A stretch of 64,000 nt of DNA, from the NCBI GenBank assembly GCA_018829465.1, contig JAHJTN010000005.1, forward strand, positions 310,001 to 374,000, written 5' to 3'. The DNA comes from Bacteroidota bacterium. Lineage in GTDB: Bacteria; Bacteroidota; Bacteroidia; Flavobacteriales; Flavobacteriaceae. The position numbers were made by a program, and so were the translations under genes. Each line of letters opens with the position of its first letter. Position 1 is the first letter of the stretch. Under the pieces are notes generated by a model, which saw only the letters and a list, made by a program, of their open reading frames with translations, made no database searches and was not told where the DNA came from. Below, one piece after another: positions 19,501 through 25,617 of this stretch.

Positions 19501-20801
19501 GTGAAGAAGCGAAGCGTAATCAGTTTTTCAGATGAAAAATCAACAGCTTCATCCAAATTCAAGGAAATCCCTTCGAATTGTGCGCCGGAATTGATCACTT
19601 GACCCGCTTGGTTATTTGGATCTTCCGGATCTACAGCAAGATTAAAGGTGGCTCCGTTAAACGTAGTAAACACTTGGTTTGAGGTTTCAAAATCTAGTGG
19701 TAAAGCTACAGGTAACACACTGTCGTTGGTTTGTTCTATTTCATCAAAGAAATAGGAAGCACCATCGCCCGGGTTTTCAAAATCAAAGAAGAAAATAAGT
19801 TTAGAAAGTTCTTTTCCATCTACCAAACCGCTAAAGTCAAAAATCAGTTCTTCCCATTGGTTTGCTAGAGTGTTTACCACATCTACCTCGGCTGAAATGT
19901 TGGGATCTGTTGCGTTTTCGAGCTTGAGTTTGACAATGATACCGCTTTTTGGCGACCAAACTTTCATTTTAATTTTTCTCAAGGTAGAAAAATCTATAGT
20001 TTCGTCGAGTTCCAAAATACTACCGGCAAAAAACTGTGCACCATCGCCTTTTACAAACTGCGCCACTTTGGCAGTTGTGTTCATGCCTGTAGCATCGGGA
20101 TTGTCTATGACTGTGCTGGTGGCACCTTCAAAGTTGATAAATGTAAAATCAAGCGTTTCCGATTCAAAATTGACAGGAAGTCGCAAAGGATTGGTAATGG
20201 TTACAGTTTGTGTGAATTCCGCTGTGGCTTCTCCGCCACTCAGGGCTATTACTCTTACTACGTAGTCACCAATCGCCGGATACGTATGTGAAACCACATC
20301 GCCTTCGTTAAAGGCAGTGGGTTCTTCATTTTCAACATCGCCGAAGAAGACTTGGAAAAAAGTTTCAAAATCTGCTGTGGCAGAGACGTTGATAGAGAAA
20401 TTATCTATAGGGTCTTGTTCTATGGTCACCTCCAAGTTTTCAGGTGCTTTGAAAGAAACTGTGAGTTCTTTTTGGCCTTCTGCCACCACGCCGGCAAGGT
20501 TTTTTGCCAAAACGCGCACGGTGAAAACGCCTTCGGGGTAGATATGTTGTAGCTGTTTACCCGGAAGTGTCACTTCGAAAGGGCTTCCATCTCCAAAATC
20601 GACTTCAAACGAATTGGCTCCTTCGGCCGTTGGGGTGATGGTCACCGTTCCTGTGTTGTCTTGCGTAATTTGAAATACGGCATTGATGTTTTGGGGTGCA
20701 TTGATGTCTTTTACGAATTCGACACTGCCATTGTCGTCATCCGAACAAGCGGAGACGCCCAAAAACAAAATGGCTAGGATGATAAATTTTATTTTTTTCA
20801 T
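16584..20801 (-). CDS. Multi-module surface glycan-binding lipoprotein
   Basis: 1405 residues. A lipoprotein signal ends in GVSAC (Cys19). Two PKD-like domains (about 31-118 and 119-203) are followed by seven beta-sandwich modules of 150-175 residues at about 208-365, 366-515, 520-690, 700-868, 884-1047, 1070-1212 and 1238-1405. Most contain NNP-x-x-SGINTS, W-x-G/WAGASL and FFFDDI-type signatures, as in carbohydrate-binding modules. Gly/Thr-rich linkers separate the later ones. Modules 3 and 4 are near-identical, and so are 5 and 7; 1 and 6 are related. No catalytic residues or T9SS domain are visible. Its position between SusD and GH16 is that of a SusE-like surface glycan-binding protein, here probably binding laminarin with high avidity. 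Confidence 0.88.
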   Translation of the reverse strand: MKKIKFIILAILFLGVSACSDDDNGSVEFVKDINAPQNINAVFQITQDNTGTVTITPTAEGANSFEVDFGDGSPFEVTLPGKQLQHIYPEGVFTVRVLAKNLAGVVAEGQKELTVSFKAPENLEVTIEQDPIDNFSINVSATADFETFFQVFFGDVENEEPTAFNEGDVVSHTYPAIGDYVVRVIALSGGEATAEFTQTVTITNPLRLPVNFESETLDFTFINFEGATSTVIDNPDATGMNTTAKVAQFVKGDGAQFFAGSILELDETIDFSTLRKIKMKVWSPKSGIIVKLKLENATDPNISAEVDVVNTLANQWEELIFDFSGLVDGKELSKLIFFFDFENPGDGASYFFDEIEQTNDSVLPVALPLDFETSNQVFTTFNGATFNLAVDPEDPNNQAGQVINSGAQFEGISLNLDEAVDFSSEKLITLRFFTSTPNNAILLKFENGTADAVEVIENVTTAGWNTVTFDFSQAQLSFPLSGPINASGSFNTITLFVDGPDTKPGTYFFDDITAGDGGPGAPINLPLTFEDTQTTFEWIGFGAVDFGPIPAAVINNPDKSGINTSERVLQITKAAGAQVWAGASLNLSGAIDFSAGTTASVKVWSPRAGTPVLFKIEDSGSPLDNNGNPTVFVEVQASTSVANAWEELTFDLTSVTSFSTAITYDRVILFPDFGNAGTGDAFFFDDVRMITPGQGGGGGNIMLPLSFEDTQTTFEWIGFGAADFGPIPASIINNPAASGINTSSRVLEINKAAGAQVWAGASLNLSGAIDFSAGTTASVKVWSPRAGTPILFKIEDSGSPLDNNGNPTVFVEIQASTTVGNAWEELTFDLTSASAFSTAIPYDRVILFPDFGNAGTGDSFFFDDIRLTTPGQGGGNTGGGTGTAPFNPIDFEQNGFGANWTWTVFENGNNPPVEIVANPDPSGINTSGTVLKATALQAGMPWMGFESQHGTDLGSFTFDQSNSIVKIMVWKSVISDIGLKFAEASGEAQPEILVANTKINEWEEITFDVSSLIGKGITGVIDQIIIFPDFNFSRTSDNVIYIDNITFNPQSGGGTGGGGTGGGTGSAPSLIEDFQGVAPVFTSFGNIPTSAVVNNPNPSGINTSSLVAELVKAQGAEIWAGSFIENKVIDVATRPYIKVKVLSPKSGITIKAKIENQDASVTHEVDVTNTTANAWEEISFNFSAAPAGNYVRFVIFFDFGTNGDGSVYHFDDISVSTTPGGTTGGGGGTGGGGGTGTPPLNPINFETGGFGADWTWTVFENGSNPPVEIVANPNPSGINTSGTVLKATALQAGMPWMGFESQHGSDIGSFTFDQTNKIVRIMVWKSVISDIGLKFAENNGEAQPEIKVANTKINEWEEITFDVSSLIGKGITGVIDQIIIFPDFNLNGRTSDNVIYIDNIRFSGQ
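16605..17080 (-). repeat. Direct repeat, copy 1 (module 7; partner about 17667-18142)
   Basis: The DNA for module 7 of the surface lipoprotein repeats in module 5 with an offset of 1062 bp (354 codons, in frame). Long stretches are almost identical on both strands, for example around 16679 and 17741. This points to recent duplication or gene conversion rather than old domain shuffling. Confidence 0.85.
18191..18720 (-). repeat. Direct repeat, copy 1 (module 4; partner about 18725-19254)
   Basis: Modules 4 and 3 of the surface lipoprotein are tandem copies with an offset of 534 bp (178 codons, in frame); compare 18241 with 18775. Differences are scattered and mostly silent. Confidence 0.88.
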
Positions 20802-20818
20802 TTTGATAAGTTTAAATG

Positions 20819-22285
20819 TTAGTAGCCCGGATTTTGTGGCCAGCGGTTTCCTGCCAGTTCAATTTCGATAGAAGGAATTGGGAAAACTTCGTGTTTTCCG
20901 GGTACAAAGCCCTGAATTTTGGATGCGGCTTGTCCGGTTCTGACTAAATCAAAGAAACGGAAGCCTTCGCCCATAAGTTCCAAACGTCTTTCGTCCCAAA
21001 TGGCCGATATTAAATTTTGGCCGGTTGCAGTGACATCGTCTAATCCGGCACGGGTTCTGACCCTGTTTAAGTATTGTCTGGCCCTGTCCTCACTTCCGCC
21101 CGAGCGGGCAAGGGACTCCGCAGCCATCAATAAAACATCTGCAAAGCGTATGGCTCGGTAGTTATTGGGGTTGGTCAGGTTGGCGTCTCCGGTATTGAGA
21201 TCGCCTTGTCTGGCTATATATTTTCTGTTGTAAAAACCTGTGTGTTCAAAGCCTTCTACAAAAGTTGCACCTGTTAAATCAGCCCAGGCATCAATGTCTA
21301 AGATGGCGACGTCACGGCGAATATCTGCCGGGTCGTAAGCATCAAAAGCTTCTTGGGTGGGTACGTTGAAACTAAAACCGGAATCGAAAAGAGGTCCGGC
21401 ATAATTTCTGATGCCGTTAAAGCCTACAGCAACATTTCCTTCACTACACTGAAAGCAACCAAATCCGGCACCTTCTAAGTCTGAATATTGAATTTCAAAA
21501 ACCGACTCTATGTTGTTCTCGCCTTCAAATTCGAAAATGCTGTTGTAATCTGTCACCAAGTCATAAGGACCGTTATTGATTAGTGCTTCTAATACTTGAG
21601 CGGCTTCTCCAAATTTGTCTTGATACAGCAAAGCTCTACCCAACAAACCTTGCGCAGCGCCTTTGGTAATACGTCCTTTTTGGGCTTGTACGTAAGGTAA
21701 ATTATCTGCTGCAAAACGCAAATCTGATTCGATAACGGCATAAATTTCGGCTTTGGGCGTACGGTCTAGAGAAGTTTCTTCACCCAATTGGAATCTGCGG
21801 TCCGACACGTAAGGTATGTCGCCAAAAAACTTGACCAATTCAAAAAGATAGTATGCTCTTAAAAAACGGTTTTGTGCCAATATTTCGTTTTTGCCTTCAA
21901 AATCTACTTTGTCTTGAAATTCAATCATAAAATTGGTGCGATTGAGACCTGCGTACATCCAAGTCCAGATGTCTCTGAGGTTTTGGTTGACGGGTGTGTG
22001 AATCATGTCGTCAATTTCTTGGAAGCTTGGTACATCTGTTGCGCTTTCACCACCTGCAAGGGTGTTATCTGAAGCCATATCGCCAATCATTACGTTCCAA
22101 TGGGTAGCTTGAAGCAAGTCGTAAGAACCTATTAAGGCATCTTCAAAATCATCCTTAGAGTTGAAGAAACTCTCAGAATCGATAACAAAATCAGGGTCTT
22201 CCTGTACAAAATCATCCGAACAGGCCAAGAGTAGGCCGAACGTCATCATCGTAAGTGTATATTTTAAAATGGATATTGTTTTCAT
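20819..22285 (-). CDS. SusD/RagB-family glycan-binding lipoprotein
   Basis: About 488 residues. It has the lipoprotein signal MKTISILKYTL...LLLACSDD and a typical SusD fold sequence: N-terminal TPR region, LNRVRTRAGL and DERRLELMGEGFRFFDLVRTG near the C-terminus. SusD caps the SusC channel at the cell surface and delivers oligosaccharides to it. The frame also contains an ATG at 22295-22297 that overlaps the SusC stop codon. I chose the ATG at 22283-22285 because it gives a normal lipoprotein signal, but either could be used. It is encoded directly after SusC and 17 bp ahead of the surface glycan-binding protein gene. Confidence 0.96.
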   Translation of the reverse strand: MKTISILKYTLTMMTFGLLLACSDDFVQEDPDFVIDSESFFNSKDDFEDALIGSYDLLQATHWNVMIGDMASDNTLAGGESATDVPSFQEIDDMIHTPVNQNLRDIWTWMYAGLNRTNFMIEFQDKVDFEGKNEILAQNRFLRAYYLFELVKFFGDIPYVSDRRFQLGEETSLDRTPKAEIYAVIESDLRFAADNLPYVQAQKGRITKGAAQGLLGRALLYQDKFGEAAQVLEALINNGPYDLVTDYNSIFEFEGENNIESVFEIQYSDLEGAGFGCFQCSEGNVAVGFNGIRNYAGPLFDSGFSFNVPTQEAFDAYDPADIRRDVAILDIDAWADLTGATFVEGFEHTGFYNRKYIARQGDLNTGDANLTNPNNYRAIRFADVLLMAAESLARSGGSEDRARQYLNRVRTRAGLDDVTATGQNLISAIWDERRLELMGEGFRFFDLVRTGQAASKIQGFVPGKHEVFPIPSIEIELAGNRWPQNPGY

Positions 22286-22296
22286 CGTAAAAAGCA

Positions 22297-25200
22297 TTAA
22301 AAGTTTAGGTTAACTCCAAAGAGATAGGTTCTGGGTGTCGGGAAAAAGCCGGGATCAATTCCGCCGCCAACGGGTGCGCCGCTGGAAATGGAGGGGTCAA
22401 ATCCGGAGTAATTTGTAAAGGTGTACAAATTGTTGACTTGTGCGTACAACCTCAGTTTGGAAATCCAAGCCTTTTTGGTAATTGACTGTGGCAAGGTGTA
22501 ACCGAGTTGGAGCGATTGTATTCTTAAAAAATCGCCTTCTTCTACAAAGAAATCGGAAAACAGGGTGGTGGTTGTGGCACCGGTGGTTACCAAGGGTCTG
22601 TTGTTGCTGGTGCCCGGTCCGGTCCATCGGTTAAGGAAATCACGGGTTTTGTTTGTGAGTTCTTGGTTTCTCTCAAAATTTCTGACAATTTCGTTACCGG
22701 CTTGTCCGAAAGCGGAGATATTAAAATCGAAGTTTTTATATTCGGCTGTGAAGTTGAAGTTGAAGGTGACATCCGGAATAGGGCTACCGATATCTATACG
22801 GTCGTTGTTGTCAATAACACCGTCGTTGTTGGTGTCAACAAACCTGAGTTCACCCGGTCTGGCGTTGGCTTGTGTGGCGTGTGCATCTACCTCTTGCTGT
22901 GTTTGAAAAACGCCATCTGTTTTCAGGCCAAAGAAGAAGCCCATGGGTTTGCCGGCTTGAAATCTGGAAGGTGGATCTTGACCTACACCAAAACTACCTC
23001 CGGTAACAAAGCCCACGTCGTTGTTAACACTTAACACTTCGTTTTCCAATGCTGTAAAATTACCGCCTATGGTGATGTTGAGTCCTTTGATAATTTCCTC
23101 TTTGAAGGTAATCCCTAGCTCAACACCTCTGTTTCGCACGGCACCTGCATTGATGAATGGCGGCGCGCTGCCGGGTGCAGAAGCACCTATGATTCCGGAG
23201 ACGGGAGCCTCGAGAAGCAAATCGCGTGTGGTTTTTCTAAATACATCGGCTGTTACATCTACTTTGTTGTTAAACATGGTCATGTCGAAACCAATGTTTA
23301 ATTGTTCTTGTTCTTCCCAACGGATGTTCGGGTTTGGAATTCTGCCTATAGCCCTACCGTTGATGAGTTGGTCGTCGAAAACGGCTGTGGCTTCACCGGT
23401 TAAGAGTGATCGGAAGGTGTTGGCTACAATTCTGTCGTTACCCAAAACGCCGAAACTGGCTCTTAGTTTGAGGAAGTTGATGGCCGTAAATTGTTTGAAG
23501 AAAGATTCTTCTGTTACAATCCAACCAAGGGTTCCGGAAGGGAAATAAGCTACGCTTTCGTTAGGTCCGAAATTGCTTGAGGCATCGCGGCGCAATGCAA
23601 ATGAGAACAAGTATTTGGTTTGAAAGTTGTATTGGAATCGACCGAAATAGGAAACCAATCGCTCTTCAAATTGGCCATTTCCGAATCTTTCGTCGGCGAG
23701 GTCGTTATTGGTCAGCGACAAGTCTGCAAAAGCATAGTCGTTGTTGGGGACGTCAAAACCGGTTGCGTTGAAAAAATCGCCTTGGTTTTTAAAAACCGTC
23801 GTACCGGCTGTTACTTCTACGTTATGGTCTTCGAAGAAAGTGTTTTTGTAAGTGACAAAGGCATCCCATGTAAAATCATTAAAATCGTCTTTCACTTCTG
23901 TGACACTGCTTCTTTGGTTGTTAAACACTTTTCCTGATCCAAAAAAGGCGATGGGTGAAAATGATTTAAACTTGGCTTCTGAGTAATTGAAGCCCAGACG
24001 GGTTTCGGCACTCCAGTTATCGTTGAGTTTAAACTTCAATCCTACCGTACCGTTAATTTTGTTGGTATTGCTTTGGTTAAAAGTATTTGCCAATTGGGCT
24101 AAAGGGTTGATTACTTCATTTCCCAAACCTTCAGCTAAGGTAAAATCGCCGTTCTCGTCACGAACCGGCAGAAGGGGTGTCATGTTGACTGCGTTGAATA
24201 GCACAGAGCCCAATCCGCTTTCGTTGATGGTTTTTCTCTTGGTGTTCGTAAAGAACAAAGAGGTGTTGAAAGTGAAATATTTATTTAAATCGGTTGTAAA
24301 GCTAAGGCGAGAAGTGAATCTGTCGAAATTTGACTTTTCTCTACCTACTATACCGTCTTGTGTAAGATAAGCGGCACCCAGTGAGTAGGATGATTTCTCC
24401 GAACCACCGCTTACGGTAATATCTTGACTAAAAATAGGTGCTGTTTCAAAAACTTCATCTTGAAAATCTGTACCTTTCCCTAATCCGGAAACATCTGTAA
24501 ACAGGGGTGCTTGTCCGGCATTGGTTCGGGCTTCATTCACCAAAAGTGCGAGTTCGGTTGCGTTGAGCATGGGAAGTTTGCGCGGTGTTTCTTGAAAAGC
24601 CACATATTGGTTTACTGAAAAACTCGGTGCTGTATTTCGCTTACCTGTTTTGGTCGTGATCAGGATAACGCCATTAGCGGCCCTTGTACCATAAATGGCT
24701 GCCGATGCATCTTTAAGCGTGGTGATGCTTTCAATGTCGTTTGGATTGATATTGGTCAGTGCATCTTCAGTGATGTTTCCATCCACTACAACCAGTGGGC
24801 GGTTGTTGCCATTGGTGCTCACACCACGAATCCGGATGTTGAGCGGGCTACCCGGCGAACCGGAACTTGGCAACACTTGCACGCCTGTACTCTGCCCTTG
24901 CAAAGCGTCTTCTATTCGCAACGGCTTTAGTGCATCAATAGTTTCTGAAGACACGACGTTAACAGCGCCGGTCACTTCTTTCTTTGCCTGGGTGCCGTAT
25001 CCGATGACAACTACTTCTGCCAAGGCTTGTGCGTCGTCTTTGAGTCGTACATTAATTTGGTTGCTGCTGACAACAATTTCTTGGGTAGCAAAACCTATAT
25101 ACGAAAAAACCAAAACATCACCCATATTGACATTATCAAGAAAATAATTTCCGTCAAAATCGGTGTTTGTTCCGTTAGTTGTTCCTTTTACCACTATGTT

Positions 25201-25320
25201 GACACCCGGTAAAGGCGTACCGTCAACATCGGCTAAAACCTGACCCGAAACACGAACAGCTTGCGCATGTGTGACAATTCCAGTCAGTAAAAAAATAATG
25301 ATTAATGTACATCTTTTCAT
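22297..25320 (-). CDS. SusC/RagA-family TonB-linked outer membrane transporter
   Basis: 1007 residues, full length. It has a signal peptide, an N-terminal carboxypeptidase-D-like/DUF4480 domain (residues about 22-100, GTPLPGVNIVVKG), the TonB-box region VVVIGYGTQ and a plug domain with the SusC signature (VVVDGN, ITTLKDASAAAIYGTR-like). A 22-strand barrel ending in the aromatic residue F follows. It imports glycan oligomers using TonB energy in partnership with SusD. It is the first structural gene of the laminarin operon, downstream of the regulator gene and a 297-bp control region. Confidence 0.97.
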   Translation of the reverse strand: MKRCTLIIIFLLTGIVTHAQAVRVSGQVLADVDGTPLPGVNIVVKGTTNGTNTDFDGNYFLDNVNMGDVLVFSYIGFATQEIVVSSNQINVRLKDDAQALAEVVVIGYGTQAKKEVTGAVNVVSSETIDALKPLRIEDALQGQSTGVQVLPSSGSPGSPLNIRIRGVSTNGNNRPLVVVDGNITEDALTNINPNDIESITTLKDASAAIYGTRAANGVILITTKTGKRNTAPSFSVNQYVAFQETPRKLPMLNATELALLVNEARTNAGQAPLFTDVSGLGKGTDFQDEVFETAPIFSQDITVSGGSEKSSYSLGAAYLTQDGIVGREKSNFDRFTSRLSFTTDLNKYFTFNTSLFFTNTKRKTINESGLGSVLFNAVNMTPLLPVRDENGDFTLAEGLGNEVINPLAQLANTFNQSNTNKINGTVGLKFKLNDNWSAETRLGFNYSEAKFKSFSPIAFFGSGKVFNNQRSSVTEVKDDFNDFTWDAFVTYKNTFFEDHNVEVTAGTTVFKNQGDFFNATGFDVPNNDYAFADLSLTNNDLADERFGNGQFEERLVSYFGRFQYNFQTKYLFSFALRRDASSNFGPNESVAYFPSGTLGWIVTEESFFKQFTAINFLKLRASFGVLGNDRIVANTFRSLLTGEATAVFDDQLINGRAIGRIPNPNIRWEEQEQLNIGFDMTMFNNKVDVTADVFRKTTRDLLLEAPVSGIIGASAPGSAPPFINAGAVRNRGVELGITFKEEIIKGLNITIGGNFTALENEVLSVNNDVGFVTGGSFGVGQDPPSRFQAGKPMGFFFGLKTDGVFQTQQEVDAHATQANARPGELRFVDTNNDGVIDNNDRIDIGSPIPDVTFNFNFTAEYKNFDFNISAFGQAGNEIVRNFERNQELTNKTRDFLNRWTGPGTSNNRPLVTTGATTTTLFSDFFVEEGDFLRIQSLQLGYTLPQSITKKAWISKLRLYAQVNNLYTFTNYSGFDPSISSGAPVGGGIDPGFFPTPRTYLFGVNLNF

Positions 25321-25395
25321 ACTTGAAATGATTTTGAGAATTTAAAATGAAATAAATCAAACGCCATCCATCCAATTGAACGGATTTGAGATTTG

Positions 25396-25403
25396 TAAAT
25401 GTA
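25396..25403 (-). promoter_or_regulatory. Possible -7 box for the SusC operon
   Basis: Minus-strand TACATTTA differs from TAnnTTTG only in the last base and would give a leader of about 70 nt. No exact consensus box is present in the region, which would suit an activator-dependent promoter. Confidence 0.35.
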
Positions 25404-25494
25404 GATATCCAGAATTGTGTTGACTAAATATTAACCTTAACAAAAAATATACATAATGACACTTGTGCTATTTTTACTGTAAAATGTATAGGAT

Positions 25495-25528
25495 AAACCC
25501 CCGTATATAAGTAGAGGACGGGTGGTTT
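25495..25528. terminator. Imperfect hairpin, possible attenuator
   Basis: AAACC-CCCGT pairs with ACGGG-T-GGTTT (10 bp, one bulge, 13-nt loop). The T-run after it is short on the minus strand, so it is at best a weak terminator for the regulator transcript. Confidence 0.35.
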
Positions 25529-25550
25529 TGCTACACTCAAATAAACGCAA

Positions 25551-25610
25551 GTTGAGTTACGAAAACGTTTTAGTTGAGTAAATGTTGAGGTGATTTTAAG
25601 AAATGTTGAG
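25551..25610 (-). promoter_or_regulatory. Array of four GTTGAG repeats, helically phased
   Basis: GTTGAG occurs at 25551, 25573, 25584 and 25605, i.e. at steps of 22, 11 and 21 bp, close to two, one and two DNA turns. The last two are part of an exact 12-bp repeat, AAATGTTGAGGT. Between the first and second copies is the palindrome AAAACGTTTT. The array starts 8 bp after the regulator stop codon and lies about 230-290 bp upstream of SusC. Confidence 0.5.
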
Positions 25611-25617
25611 GTTTTTA

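Larger units (their letters stand above)
25321..25617. other. Control region between the regulator gene and SusC
   Basis: 297 bp without a gene. From the regulator side it contains four GTTGAG repeats (25551-25610), an AAAACGTTTT palindrome between two of them (25562-25571), an imperfect hairpin (25495-25528) and a weak -7-like box (25396-25403). It is the likely place where laminarin-dependent control acts. Confidence 0.7.

Noticed and set aside
16584-20801. CRISPR-like or tandem-repeat array
   Set aside because: The repeated DNA is coding, 500-1000 bp long and in frame; no short repeats with unique spacers occur anywhere in the window.
22565-25212. Several long plus-strand frames opposite SusC
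   Set aside because: They are shadows of the SusC codon pattern with no domain-like sequence or start signal.
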